Of a stretch of 64,000 nt of DNA, positions 11,176 to 24,303 are shown piece after piece. How positions within the stretch are numbered: the stretch's first letter is position 1; every line of letters begins with the position of its first letter. Source of the stretch: Nyssa sinensis (Eukaryota > Streptophyta > Magnoliopsida > Cornales > Nyssaceae); assembly GCA_008638375.1 (NCBI GenBank), contig VIRR01000512.1:90001-154000 (forward strand). The letters run 5' to 3'. A model generated the notes under the pieces. The model made no database searches and had not been told where the DNA came from. It saw only the letters and a program-made list of their open reading frames with translations. A program made the position numbers and the translations under genes.

Positions 11176-11498
11176 ATATATATATATATATATATATCTT
11201 ATGAGATATATAACACAAAAGTACTGCAACCAAGTTAGTTTATTTTTTGGTATAAATCTTTCCCACCTTTTTGGTATTGGGATCAAATCCCTTTGCCAAC
11301 ACTTTTGGCCCCTTTGGCACATTTTATTCCATTTCCCCTTTTTACTTCATTTCTTATTTTTTCTTCTCATCTACTTGTATATTTTTGTAGTCTCTATTAT
11401 CTTGGTTTAATCTCCCATAATTTCATTTTGCTTCGTAAAGTCTCTAATATTAAATTAATGACTTAATTCCCGATAATTGGATCGGGGTGTTATAACAT
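11176..11498 (-). mobile_element. Fragment F: first 0.3 kb of a minus-oriented LTR
   Basis: Read on minus it begins TGTTATAACACCCCGATCC and continues into a block resembling the A-family LTR start region, with GGGATTTGATCCC in common. It then runs into the AT repeat where LTR2 (plus) also stops. The two LTR beginnings therefore converge on one AT microsatellite. No polypurine tract is seen upstream of its start. Confidence 0.65.
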
Positions 11499-12654
11499 GT
11501 TCATATTGTGAGTCAGAATTTACATCATCAATATTGCTCATAAGCACATCATTAGTTCCACTAGTTGCCTCATTATATTTCTTCCCATATAGTGTTACTT
11601 GAAAAATGTTTATAAATATAGAGTGAGCTAATTTAGCTCAATAAGTAAATTCCTTTGCTCTACCATGGGACAGGGTTAGTTTGGGTAATAGGATACAACC
11701 AAATGGCAAGCGAAATGATAGATAACAATAGCTAGTCACAAAGGAAAATAAATCAACCAAGATGACCAATGGGTCCAAAAGGCATATTCCAAAGCAGTTG
11801 GAACAAAGTGATGTAAGCAGTTTAGCAATTCAACAATAGGGATTTAGCCTATAAAACAATTAGCTGCCAAATATCACAAGATATCACAAATTGCCAAATC
11901 GATCTAAAGATAGGCTTGCAAATCACATCAATAACCAAAGAGTGCATTATCAGATTATGATTCAAAGAAGATATGAGATACTAACAAAATAGATGTTGTC
12001 AACAAATAGGGCCCGACTACCCCCAAAAGCACTCATTCAGGTATACCCCTTTTCAGGCTCTTGAATAACACTAGAGCTCTTATCATATGTCACGTCCTCT
12101 ATAGACCAAGTGTTGGGTATCATTCCCAATCACCGACCCGTAGGTCCAAAAGCATCTATAGAATCAGATGAATGTTGTGACAAACACAACTCCCGACACT
12201 AATAATAACATCATGATCAACAAAATTTCACAAAGGATGTACATATATGTGGAATAAAAAATTCTCAGCAGTGAGAAACATAACAATTTTCCAATATCCA
12301 AAGCAAGATATAGAAATGAACAAGTAATCACATTAGGATATTGACAATCAAATTCTCATCATATCCACAAAGTAGAACATGCATCAAATTGTGGAAATCA
12401 ATAATGTCAAATATGTATAGAATACAAACTAGCAGCATCGAGGAAATAAAATTGTGACATGGCTAAGAATTACCACATGTTAGAGTTTGGGTTTACGTAC
12501 ATTAAGTTCTTAGCATCGCATTCCCATGCGAGAACCATAGCTATCCATAGCTTTCTTTCCATTTTTCATCGATCTTATAATCATGGATCAAAAATACATG
12601 GCATAATGAATTAATATTCATTCTAATCCCAAACTTTGTTATTCAGTGTTTTAA
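11499..12654 (-). mobile_element. Fragment E: 3' half of an A-like LTR, minus
   Basis: Its reverse complement matches family A LTR around 23880-24930 and 29150-29290, including GGCAACTAGT, the acceptor-side hairpin TTGAGCTAAATTAGCTCA, and CATTTTTCAAG. A predicted intron runs from donor AAT|GTACGTAAACCC (12500) to the acceptor at 11598, 903 nt. It is cut at 12654 by insertion D, and its remainder would lie to the right of the window's nested block. Confidence 0.75.
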
Positions 12655-13122
12655 TGTCACGACCCGAAACACATCCTGTGCGGATTGGAGATCGTGACTG
12701 GCGGTCGTCCCAACTTTTTCTTTCCTTTTATGAGGGATAACAATGTGTAATATAAAAACTTAAATAGTTATACAGTAGAAGTATTAAATAATCATAATAA
12801 GGTTCTACATATATCAAAATGGGAACCAACATTACATCACCCTTAGGGGGTGAATACAAGGGAGAACTACATCATCTCTAGTACATTTTTCAAAATGTTC
12901 TCCTGTGCTTTTAAGCTCCTACTGCTCGAAACGTCCCTTCCTGAAATAATAAGTAAGTCTGAATGAGCTAACAAAGCTCAGTTAGTAAAATCTCTTCTCT
13001 CTGTTATAGGTCAAGGTCAATATAGAAAAGAACATGATCCAAGATAAACAAGGATATGATAACATGATAGCCACTTATGAAATACGATACTACTATAGTC
13101 GATAAAAAGGAATATCTAAATA

Positions 13123-13470
13123 ACTAATAGAATGGAATGTCACCATAGCCAATAGAATAGAATGTCACCATAACCAATAGAATGAATATCACAACAGCTA
13201 GTAGAATGCCATGATAGCCAATAGAATGAATATCACAATAGCCAGTAGAATGCCATAATAGCCAATAGAATGAATATCACAATAGCCAATAGAATGCCAT
13301 AATAGCCAATAGAATGAATATCACAATAGCCAATAGAATGAATATCATAATAGCTAGTAGAATGCCATAATAGCCAATAGAATGAATATCACAATAGCCA
13401 ATAGAATACCATAATAGCCAATAGAATAAATATCACAATAGACAGTAGAATGCCATAATAGCCAATAGCC
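13123..13470. repeat. Minisatellite of 22-24 bp units in D
   Basis: Alternating units such as AGCCAATAGAATGAATATC and AGCCAATAGAATGCCATAAT recur about 15 times with small changes. This is a local tandem expansion inside the predicted intron of D. It has no equivalent in N1-N5. Confidence 0.9.
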
Positions 13471-14407
13471 AGTCAAGAAATAAAGTAGGCTGCCACAACA
13501 ATCAATCAAGAATAGAAGGTCGCAATAGCCAGTTGCCAAAAATGGGTATCATAAAAAATGATCCTTAAGTCCAAAAAGCACATCCCAAGATAAAAAAATC
13601 AAATCAACAATAGGGATTAGCCTAAACAATAATATTGTTGTTGCAATTCATAAGATAGGTACATAAGCATGTCAAATAACGTAACAACAGACATCCAAGG
13701 ATAAGTTCACAAAGCATATCAATATCCAAAAAATACATCATTAAGCGTGTCCAAGACAGGCTTGCAAGGCATATCAATAATCCAATAGTGCATAATCATA
13801 ATATCAATAAATGATATGAATACTCGATAACCTCAGAGTGCGTCATCAAAATATCAATAAATGATATAAATACTAACAGAATAGATGTTGCCAATAGAAA
13901 GGCCCGACATACCTTCAGAAGCGCTTATCCAGGTTTACCCCATTACCGAGTTCTTGAAAAGCCCTAAAGCTCTTCATATATATATATATATATATATCAT
14001 GTCCTTCATAGACTTCGACCCGTAGGTCAGTAGCATCTATGAATCAGATGACCATTATGACAGATCACAACTCTAGGCATTCATAATAACAATATCATGA
14101 TCATTAGAATTTCATAGGTGATGCACATATTTGTGGAATAACAAATTCTCAACAATGAGAGGCATAATAAATTTCCAATATCTAAGCAGTATAAAAATGA
14201 CAGAAAATCAAACAAGGATATTGGCAATCAAATTTTTAACTATCCATAAGATAGAACAATATCAATTGTGGAGTCAACACACATCAGACACGAATAAGAG
14301 TACGAATTTGGCAGCATCAAGAAACAAACTGTGACATGGCTAGGAATATCGTATGCAAAAGATAGAGTTTTACTTATAAAGATATAACAGTCAAACTCTT
14401 AATAGTT

Positions 14408-14770
14408 CCCACAAGATAGAACAAGTATCACATTGTGGTATCAATAAACATCAGGTACATACTTCCACAAGATAGAACAAGTATCACATTGTGGTATCAA
14501 TAAACATGAGGTGTGTACTTTCACAAGATAGAACAAATATCACATTGTGGTATCAATAAACATCAGGTGCGCACTTCCACTAGATAGAACAAGTATCAAG
14601 TTGTAAAATCAATAAACATTAGGTATGTATTTCCACTAGATAGAACAAGTGTCCAATTGCGGAATCAATAAACGTCAAGTCCATGGTCTAAATATAGTAA
14701 TTCAATTCTCAATAATTTCCACAAGATAGAACAAGTATTAAATTGTGGAATTAATAAACGTCAGGTATGC
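14408..14770. repeat. Minisatellite of about 56-57 bp units in D
   Basis: Units beginning ACAAGATAGAACAAGTATCA and containing ATTGTGGTATCAATAAACAT start near 14411, 14467, 14523, 14578 and 14635, with a more diverged unit near 14712. They lie inside the predicted intron of D. Related sequence appears at 43480-43660 in the internal region of element C. Confidence 0.88.
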
Positions 14771-15505
14771 ATAGGAGTACAAACTTGGTCGTATAAAGGA
14801 ATAACATGGCTAGGAACAAACACATATAAGAAATCAAGTTTTACTTACATACCAAATGTATAAGCAATCATGATCAAGATATAGCAGTCAAATGCTCGAT
14901 AAAGTCCACAAGATAGAAATATATGAAATTGTGGAACCAATAATATTGGGTACGTATAAGAGTACAACTTTGGCAATAAAAGGAGATAACATGGTTGAGA
15001 GTACCCTATGTAAGAGATCTAAGATTTACTTACTTTTAAATAGTTATAGTTATATCTCAGTAGTTAGTAACCTTCTTCTTTCCCTTTGAGTTCCTATAAT
15101 TAGTCGATATATCTTAGCTCAATACTACGTATAGTTTAATGCCCTAAAATTAGTCAATTTCTTACACATCAATATTATAGGTATCTTATTTGAGAAAATA
15201 GACTCCACCGTTGAGTCTGGAATGTCAAAGAAAATAGATTTAGTTTTTTACGGACTTCAATTTGGCTTTGGGCATCACTAGGGTTAATATGGTAATTTGG
15301 CACTTTCTCGGGTCTTTAACTTTTTGGGACCCCTTCTCATGAAACGGACTCTTCCATTGGCTTTCGAATGTCCAAGACATTAAGAAAACATTATTCATTC
15401 ACTTTATTTGGACATCGACAAATAATACATTAATTAATTCAATTTATTTAATTAAATTATGTAATTTAATATTTTATAATTAATTTGGTGGAATAAGGAC
15501 ACACA

Positions 15506-17500
15506 TGTAATACTCCGACCCAATTCAGTAAAGCAATTAATGATAATGAAAATTATCAGACGTTAATTTGCTTAATAACTATGAGTGATGCTAGATATAA
15601 CTAGTGACTCGTAAATACGAAAGCAAAAATATAAATGATGAAAATAATCAATTATAAATTAGAGATGGCCGATGTGAAAATGCAATGTGATGCCAAGGGA
15701 AATGATTTGATAGGAAATTACAACAAGTGTTAATTGAAGATATATGCACACAACTAAATGTTTAAAATTTGTGCACGAAGTGCACTTGAGCAAAATTAGC
15801 ATAACACATGATAGGAGCATGTTTAATCGAAATTATTCTGATAATTATTACAGGCTATTAGAATAATTAAAATAAATTTAAATACATCAAGGCGTGACAA
15901 TGAAGGTAATGAGGGCCATAGAAGCCGATAAGATCTCGAATTTACAAAATCTAAGAAATAAAAGTAAATCGAGAATTTCTTGATAAAAATAATATATTTT
16001 CGGTATAAACCAGGCATGATGGAACGTGTTGAAAATGAAATTAATAACATGAAGAAGAAGCACGCAAGAATAAAAAAATGTGGTAAGAATACCAAGGGGA
16101 TTTAAGGAAATTAAAATGCAATTTTAGAAATTCAAGAAACATACTCAAAATGCCAAACGAGGCATAAGAAGAATAAAGGAGTAAAAATGAGGCAAAAAGG
16201 GAGGCCAAGGGATTTGATCCCTAGACCTAAAAGGAGGAAGAACTTAAGGCCAAAAAGGAACACCAATTGGGCTATTAGCTTTTCCGTGCTATATAATGCA
16301 TAAGACATATACATATGCCTAAATAAAGTTCAATTCCGCACACTCAAAATTTGAGGTGGCAGCACATTATTGGCCACCACCCTCCTCCACCAATCATATC
16401 ATATGCAGATATATATACATATATATATATATACATATACACCTAGACTAATTGAGTGCATAGACTAGGGGAAGGGGTTGCGTGAGGGGCTGAATGTAAT
16501 GAGTGTGTTGTGCTTATATTAGTGTGTGCTGTGATAGACCTAGTGCAGACTTGAGTGTAAGTGTGTGCATGTGAGTTTGGCTAGAGAGAGAGTAAGATAG
16601 AGAGAGAAGAAGAAGAGAAGAATGAAGGAAGAAGAAGAGAAGAAGAAGGAGGTTCGTGCATACAATGGGGCTATTGAGGATTCAATGACTCGAGGCTAGA
16701 AGACGGAAGTCACCATTTGAAGGTAAAAAGCTCCAAAATCTGATTCTTGTTTTTACTTAAAAAGAGGAATTTCATGTAGTATAATGGTCCTAGGATGCAT
16801 GCATTGTCCCTGAAGTTATTGTACTAGAATTAAGGGTATGATTACATCCCAAAAACATTGGTCGTACACAAACCGCCATTGTTGGACCTCCAATGGTGCA
16901 GGTTTGAAACAACCTTCATGGAACTCATTTTTGTTACTTATGATCAAAGCTAGGGTCCATCAAAGTCATGAAAACACTAGGCCGCGACCCAAACACTCAA
17001 AGGAAGACCATAAAAAATGAAGTTGCAGGTCAAGGGTTCATAACCCAGTTTCATCAACAGAGCTTCAAACCTTATTTTTAGGACGTGGTTTGAATCTCTA
17101 TAACCTAAGGAACACAACAGACCAAACCACACATGAAATGGTGAAGAAATGAACATGTAGTAGGTGATTTACAGTCACCATTATCGGAGCTCGAACTAAG
17201 CTTCAAAATTGTTTTAGGGCATGCAATAAACACCAAAGAGAATAAGGAGTTTAGGGGAGTTTATTAGGATGGAAAATAGATTGATTGGATGCGTAAAACG
17301 TCATGAAATAGGGAAGAAAGCTTATGGATTTTAGTGCTACAGTAAACCCTAATTGGAAGGGACGATGCATAGTGTTCGGTCATAGGTCGGGTCTTCGGAT
17401 ACGGGTTGGGTCCTGACTGTATAAAACGAATCTCAACTTAAAACAAAACACTGCTGTTTTGTTTAATGAAGCTGATGTCATCGCGATGTCAGCATGATGT
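15506..17500 (+). mobile_element. Family A 5' LTR, part 1
   Basis: It starts TGTAATACTCCGACCC after ACACA. Its first about 1,040 bp match the 3' LTR at 61378-62422; differences are roughly one site in eight over about 190 bp (hand count). It includes AT microsatellites near 16400-16440, a GA-rich tract near 16580-16650 and a GGGTCGG-type tract at 17378-17420. It is interrupted at 17500 by N4. Total A LTR without insertions is about 4.6 kb. Confidence 0.9.
17473..17491 (+). promoter_or_regulatory. Degraded paired TGACGTCA-type boxes in A
   Basis: TGATGTCATCGCGATGTCA is an inverted pair in the place held by the intact TGACGTCA pairs of N1 and N3. CpG-to-TpG decay would explain the changes. N4 inserted 10 bp downstream. 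Confidence 0.4.
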
Positions 17501-17926
17501 TGTAACACCCCGATCCCGTGATATTAATAATTAAATATTAATTATTAATTAATACCGGCTCAGAGAATAATCAAGGGAATTAACCCTAATCTCCCGGTGG
17601 TCACACTAGACCAATAGAATGATTAAACATGTCCGAGAATAGGGTATAATACCCGAACCTAATTATCCATTAATTAGGTGAAATAATGTCGATTTAACAC
17701 TGACGGAATTCGAATTAATTAACCACGGAAATCCCGAATGAGTAATAAATGACACGGAACCTCTGACACTGTAGATAACTGAAATATGAAACTCTCGGAA
17801 CAAACCGCATCGAAAAAGGAGTTACGGAATGAAAGCTATGAGGCAAACATCAGAAACTGAATTAACGTGCAGCCAAACAGGGCCTTAGCCCAAAATGTGG
17901 AAAAATGGCCAAATTGGTGGTCAAGG

Positions 17927-17988
17927 GGAATTGAATCCTTGACCTATGGAAGGAATGAATCTCACCCAAAAACTTAACCAGGTGGCCA
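17927..17988 (-). other. tRNA-like module, antisense in N4
   Basis: On minus, TGGCCACCTGGTTAAG (A-box-like, 17973-17988) is followed 39 nt on by GGATTCAATTCC (B-box-like, 17927-17938). The boxes are imperfect. Position and orientation match the modules in LTR1, LTR2, G and N7. Confidence 0.4.
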
Positions 17989-19191
17989 TCCAGCACCTTT
18001 GTGCCTATATATATACAACTTAATTGTATATATCTCTGATTTGCCCCAACTTGCCACCCAATTGGACCAATGAGGTCTCATGCAGCCCACATATGATATA
18101 TATAATATATGTTTATATATATATATATATATAATAGGAGATTCAATTCTGATTGGACCACCCTCTCCACCAATGGGAGTCCATGCAACAAGTTAATTTG
18201 TAAAATATATACATGTCTATGCTTGTATATATTATGTCTTGTGTGTCTCGTGGGGGAGGGGGAGGAAACTAGAAATCCAAAACAGATCTCTGTACTTGTG
18301 ATGATGGATCTGCTAGAGAGAGAATTTATAGAGAGAGAAGGCCTTGCATGTGTATATACATGTGTCCATGGTGTGTGTGTCTTCATTGGAGATGCACCAA
18401 AAAGGAACTGAGACATGGTTGAAGCTCTGAAGTGCCCAAGGACTGAACCACGAAGCATGGGAACATGGACAGTGGTCGGTTATGAGGTATATTTTCAAAA
18501 TTTGCTTCAATTCTTGATCTGAAGTTTTGGGTACTGTTTTGTGCATTGTAGAACTAGAATTGCATGCATGCTAACTAGTTGATGAGATCTGGGTTATTTA
18601 GGCTTGAAATGGACCATCAAACTGCTTGGAATTCAAGCAAAAACACAAAATCTGCCATTAATGGACCTGCACTGAATAGGGTCTGATCAACCTCCACCGA
18701 ACTTGATTTGAGTTACCCAGACCTGAACTAGACCCCATTAGGTGTTTAAAAATCACCATCCGCGACTGAAACTCACACGGGCAGACCCTCAAAACCGAAC
18801 CTATAGGTCTCGGCCATGGAACCCAAACTCGAAAACAGGCCTCCAAACCGAAACTTCTAAATGGGATGTTGATCCCCATGGACACACGGTCACAACGAGC
18901 CAAACCACGTGAGGTTTGGTGGAGAAATGAGTCCACGCGACTGAGCTGAAACCCCCCATGATAATCCGTTAAACAGAGCTTAATCCGTGGATTCGAAGCT
19001 CAAAATGGATGTTAAAGGATGGATATGAAGTGCAGAAACCCATCGGGATTGAAATCAGCAAGAAATCGTGTCTAAATTGCCACGAAATTGAAAGATAAAT
19101 TCTCTGTAAATTAGGGCAACCGAGGGTAAAACAGTGGGGAAGATGGAGTTGACTCGGCCGAGTTGACCGAGCCAATCCGAGCTGACTCGGA

Positions 19192-19197
19192 CACGTG
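19192..19197 (+). promoter_or_regulatory. CACGTG box in N4 U3
   Basis: A G-box core lies just after GTTGACTCGG and GTTGACCGAG, which contain WRKY-type TTGAC cores. CACGTG is also at 27650 (N2), 31594 (N6) and 36879 (G). Motifs this short can occur by chance; the shared placement in U3 is the argument. Confidence 0.35.
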
Positions 19198-20237
19198 TCG
19201 CCTCAAGACCGTGCCACTGTTTTAATAAAACTGCACCGTTTTGATGTTTTAAATTTAAAATTTAGAATTGGCCTGTTTGGTTACGAGTTTTAAAAATTGA
19301 AATTGATTTGGGGCTAAACCTGTATACGGATAAGGACCAATTTGGGGATATGAAGGATATGTTATCCCGGTTTTCTGGGGGACCTGAACCGGCTGATTTA
19401 GTTGATAAAGGGACCGGTTTAGGGTTTTGAATTGAAAACCCAATGGTCCACTGTTTGAAATTAAAAAACTGAACCAGAACTTTTGTAAATTCGTTTTTGA
19501 CCCCAACAGTTTTGGGGAATTACACAGTGGCCCAGACTTCTGAAAATTTATACATTTAAGCCCTGAATAAATTAATTAAATAATAAAATAATTATTTAAT
19601 TATTTTATTAAATAGGTAAAATTACAATTTTACCCCTAGACATTAAATATGTCAAACGGAGTCCAAATTAAGTAAATAAATAGTGTATTTTCACTATTTC
19701 AAATATTCTGGACTCAATGGTACAGTCCGATTTTGGAAATACAGTCCCGAAAAATACAGACCCGTAAGTGATAAATGACCGAACTGTCCCTGATGGTACC
19801 CAGGGCCGATTAAACATAACAGACAGTCCAATTTCACTATGTTGGACGCTCTGGACCCAATGGTGAGGTCCATTTTATGAACTGACGTGCCGAAAAATAC
19901 GACACATGAAATTACCAAATTACCCCTGATACCGTACGAGACCTAAACAAGGTCCGATTGGGACGAAACTGATACCGGTAGGAGCCCAGACACTGGTGAG
20001 ACTGTATACTTGATTAGATGACGAATCGGGGTCAGAATTATACAAAACGTAAAATGACCAAAATACCCCTGAGCACTATAAGTGCAAAGTAGAGGTCGAA
20101 TAAAGGTCAAACTGATCTGATAAATTATCATAGGGATAATTATGAACACTGAAGGGCTAAATAAGACTCCGAGACAGTCAACGCGTAAAACGAGAAATGA
20201 CCAATGTGTCCCGACGATCTAAAGCAGATACCAAATG

Positions 20238-20640
20238 AAGTCCAAGGGACTTACAAATTTATACATGAGATATATGGGACGTTCTGAGGACCATGATAGG
20301 GTCCGGGGCAAAAATGACAAAATTACCATTTTGCCCCTAAGACTAAATAAGTACCCAACTGATACCGATTAAAGTCTAAAAGACTTAAAACTTCATATAT
20401 ACGATGTATGGGATATTCTGAGGACCATAATAGGGTCCGGGATAAGAATGGCAAAATTACCATTTTGCCCCTATGGTTAAAATGAGAACCTAACTGATAC
20501 CGATTGGAGTCCAAAGGACACAGAACTTTGTACTTAAGATATAAAGACTATTCCGAAGACCACGACGGGGTCCGGGACAAAAATAGTAAAATTACCATTT
20601 GGCCCCTAAGGTTGAATGAGTGCCTGACTGATAACAATTG
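20238..20640 (+). repeat. Three tandem 134-bp modules in N4
   Basis: Units start near 20238, 20373 and 20506 with AAGTCCAAGGGACTTA-like inverted repeats. They continue with TTCTGAGGACCATGATAGGG, CCGGG, and AAATTACCATTTTGCCCCTA. They are a homogenised run of the hairpin modules seen singly in other LTRs, and lie upstream of the predicted donor. Confidence 0.85.
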
Positions 20641-20906
20641 AAGTCTAAATGACTTAGGATATAATCCTAATAACTGCTAAGCCTAATTAAAGAATGAAAT
20701 AGCCTCGGGTGAGACCCAATGGAAGGGCGATAGGCTACTAGGCTATCTTAGGTAATCCGATAGATACCTAAGATGACGAATGAGACCTGAATGGATGAGT
20801 TCTGATCTGTCTGTGATTGATGATTATTATTCAGGATATACATGGAGATGCCTGACGTACCTGGAGGTTATCGGATTATTTATGTAAGGAAATGGGCGTA
20901 AAGTTT

Positions 20907-22277
20907 GTGAGTAACTTCTGACACTGTTTTGATACTGTCCCTTGATTTACTGATCTGTTTTGAATGCAATTATTTAAGTGCAATTATTTAAATGCATGCC
21001 TTTCCGTACTATATCACTTATGACATGGTTTTAGTCTTTTTAAATAATTGACTATATTCCTGATCCCTGTGCTAGCATTCCGTACTGTTTTGCCCGTTTT
21101 GAACTGTTGAGATAAAATGGATATATTGAACCATTATTTCTGAAACGATTAAATAAACCATGTGATATAGGCAAAGAACAACATTTTGTTGTATCATACC
21201 GCTTTGTATAGTATACTGTCTGAATGCTATATTGTTTAAATGTATGTACTTAATGTACGCCTTTGTACCACATTCCACGTGATGTGCTTGTGTCCTTCGA
21301 ATTAGGAATTCCGTTCAGTTCGGTTATGTGCTGTCCGTTAATGATATGTCTGCCTCGATTGATATGTTCCGTCCGGTTCTGACATGTTCCGTCCGTTAAT
21401 GATGTTAAGTCCGCCTTGATTGATATATGGTCCAGTTCCGTTATGATCTGTCCGTTGATGATATGTCTTTGCTTTGACTAATGTTTTGTTCCGTTCGATT
21501 CTGCTATATTCCGTTCATTGATAATGTGTCTGCCTTGATTGATATATGGTCCAGTTCCGTTGTGTATTGTCCGTTGATGATACGTCTGTCTTGATTGAAA
21601 TATTGTTCATTCCAGTTATGATTAGTTCCGACAGTGATGTGTCCCTGACTTGATTGTTATATTGTTTCTACCCAGTTCCGTTATGATGTGTCCTGTTCAT
21701 GATTTGCCTGTGTCTTGATTAGTGTATTGTTTCCGTTTAGTTCCGTTATAATTTTATCCGTTCGCGATATGCCTTTGCTTGACTGATGTATTGTTTCCGT
21801 TTGATTCCGTTATATTCCGTCCGTTGATGACATGTCTGGCCTGATTGATAGATGGTCTAGTTCCGTTATGTTTCCGTCCTGTTATTGGTATGCCTTGTCC
21901 TGATTGATCTTGTTCAACTCCGTTATGTTCTAGCCATTGATAATATGCCCTGTCTTGACTGACTTATTGTTCCCACTCAGTTCCGTTATGATTCGTTCCG
22001 TTAATGAAGAGTCTGTGTCTTGACTGATATATTAGCAATAGTTATTGTTCTGACCGATTGGTTATGTCATGTTCCGATCCGTTTGTATTGTCTGTTCGAT
22101 TCTGTTTTATTGTACTAGACTGCTTATGAAATGGATTTATAAAAATAGTTATTTTTGAAATGACTAAATTATCCATGTGCCTTGGAAGCACAAAACTGGT
22201 TTTGAAACCCATGATAGGGAATCTGTGTTACTCACTGGGCTTATTTAAGCTCACCCCATTATTCTGACATTTTTCAG
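20907..22277 (+). other. Predicted LTR intron in N4 (1,371 nt)
   Basis: The donor AAGTTT|GTGAGTAACTT is at 20907. The acceptor CATTTTTCAG|GAATTACC ends at 22277, preceded by GGGCTTATTTAAGCTCACCC. LTR I carries the matching donor (GTGAGTAAC at 50936). Prediction only. Confidence 0.5.
21295..22050 (+). repeat. Degenerate minisatellite of 55-65 bp units in N4
   Basis: About 12 units share GTCTGYCTTGATTGATAT, GTTCCGTTATG and TGTCCGTTGATGATATG. Anchors fall near 21348, 21409, 21464, 21528, 21583, 21641, 21706, 21769, 21833, 21890, 21946 and 22011. The array lies entirely in the predicted intron. Confidence 0.88.
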
Positions 22278-22773
22278 GAATTACCTCCATTGGATTAGAA
22301 GGTACTATGACATGACGTGAATAGGCCAAGTGGCATCGCAAGTAAGGATCTGACGGCACTGAATTGTAGAGACTGGTTTATTGTGGATTGAACCTGGTTA
22401 TTCCGGTGAGTGGTATGTTATGACTGACTTGACTGATATATACTAGATAGACATGGCTCATGGAACTAATGGTACTCTAGAGATATTAGACCTGCTCTGT
22501 TGTTATATGCTTGATTTTAGATATGCTCTGAGATTAGAATTGTTGACTGACTGGATCTAGTCTTGTTCTGTGATACATATTCTTATGATGGATAAGTGAG
22601 TTGCATTCCCGTGACACAAAGAAAAAGTTTTAAATTTCGTTGCATCTGACCCTACAGTTGGAGTGCAATTCGTCGGAAAGTTCAGAATTTGCCTTTGGTT
22701 GGTCGCGTCGCGACTGACTGGCAGTCACGTCCTCGACATCCGCGTAGGGTGGGGTTTGGGATGTGACAGATGT

Positions 22774-24259
22774 AGTGAAAGAAAGTGAACCAGATGGTTT
22801 TTAGGAGTATTGGATTGGTTCAACTAATTGAACCCTGAGCTGGACAGTTCTGAACCCTCATTTCTGAAATTTTGTTTAGAGCCCTAACCTTTTTTGAAGT
22901 TAGTTGATGACCCCCAAGACTTCTATTAAATTATAAATTGGCCAAGAAAATAAGTATAAATTATTTCTAAATCCTTTTTAAATTAGGAGAAATTACCAAA
23001 AGACCCTTAGACCAAAAATAGGCCAAATAAAGGCTGTTTAAAATAAAAGAATAGTGCAACCCACTAAATTTAGGCATTCCAGACTCAACGATGGAGTCCG
23101 ATTTGTGAAATTAAATCCCGAAAAATACGAACGGGCAGGCTAAAGTAATTTCAAATAAGTCCCGATGATCCATTAAGTGATCAGCTGGATTCCGATGACT
23201 GTAAAAATACATACCTTAACATTTTGGGACATTCCGGACCCAATGGTAGGATCTATTTTATGAATCGAAGTCCTAAAAATATAGACACGTAAAATGTCAA
23301 ATTACCATTTTTCCCCTAATGATATCCGGGGTCAATTAAATATAAAAGGCAGCCCATCTGGACTACTTTGGACCATCTGGACTCAACGGTAGAATTCATT
23401 TTAGCAAACAAAGTACCAAAAAATTTGACAATTAAAAGCGTAAAATTATGAAAATGCCCCTAGGCTTAATATAAGTCACAAATGAGCAAATTAAGATCCA
23501 AAAAAACCTAAATTAATTATATTCGATATTTTGAACTTGATGGTAATGTTCCTTTGAAAAGAATAAGACCTGGTAAGAAATTAAAAAATAATGAATACGT
23601 CCTTAAGACATAATGAAGTTACCAGAAGTGTAATAATAAAATTAATGAGTCCACATAAATGATACAAGGACCAAATAGACTCAAAATAAAGTATGAAGAT
23701 GTAAATCGTATACAGAGGAATATGAAATATTAAAAAGGGTAAATTACTATTATGCCCTTGAATGGCCAAACAAGTTATAAGGTGTCAGGGAACTTTAAAT
23801 GGAAAATTAAAGACCCCTAATTGAATAAAGTAAGTTCAAAAGAACTTAAAACACTGAATAACAAAGTTTGAGATTAGAATGAAGACTAATTCATTATGCC
23901 ATGTATTTTGATCTGTGATTATAGGATCACCCAAATGATGGAAAATGAAAAAAGATCTATGGGATAGCTTTTATAGTAACCACATGGGAATGCAATGCTA
24001 AGAAACTAAGGTAAGTAAACCCGAACTCTAACATGTGTTAATTCCCAGCCATGTCACAATGTCATTTCCTTTATGCTGCCAAATTTGTACTCCTATACAT
24101 GCCTAATATTTATTGACTCCATAATTTGATGTTTGTTCTATATTATGAACTTGTTATGAAATTGATTACCAATATCGCATATGATTAATTTTTCATTTCT
24201 ATACTTGCTTGGATATTGGAAAATTGTTATGCCCCTCACTGCTGAGAATATGTTATTTC

Positions 24260-24303
<44 letters not shown>

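Larger units (their letters stand above)
12941..15033 (-). other. Predicted LTR intron in D (2,093 nt)
   Basis: The donor GTAAGTAAATC is at 15033-15023 on minus. The acceptor ends at 12941 after TTACTTATTATTTCAG, and the hairpin TGAGCTTTGTTAGCTCA lies just upstream in sense. It is the longest of the set because of the arrays at 13123-13470 and 14408-14770. Prediction only. Confidence 0.45.
12655..15505 (-). mobile_element. LTR D, minus, inserted in E and cut by element A
   Basis: It starts (plus strand) TGTCACGACCCGAAAC after TTTAA, the putative target site; the other end is not in the window. In sense it carries U3 hairpin modules near 15190-15370, donor AAAA|GTAAGTAAATC at 15033, and acceptor TATTATTTCAG|GAAGG at 12941. 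That gives a 2.1-kb predicted intron enlarged by two minisatellites. It stops where A begins (15506), consistent with A having inserted into D. Confidence 0.78.
17501..22768 (+). mobile_element. Solo LTR N4 (5,268 bp), target duplication GATGT
   Basis: It starts TGTAACACCCCGATCC and ends GGGATGTGACA, with GATGT at 17496-17500 and 22769-22773. Sense is plus. U3 holds an antisense tRNA-like module (17927-17988), TTGACT/TTGACC boxes and CACGTG near 19150-19197, and hairpin modules from 19710. Three tandem 134-bp modules follow at 20238-20640. A predicted intron then contains a minisatellite. It is the longest LTR in the window, and its 3' end resembles that of LTR I at 49715. No coding ORF is supported. 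Confidence 0.95.

Noticed and set aside
13123..13470. Regular repeats that could be mistaken for a CRISPR array
   Set aside because: Units are adjacent or nearly so, degenerate, with no unique spacers and no cas genes; the setting is a plant LTR. It is a minisatellite.
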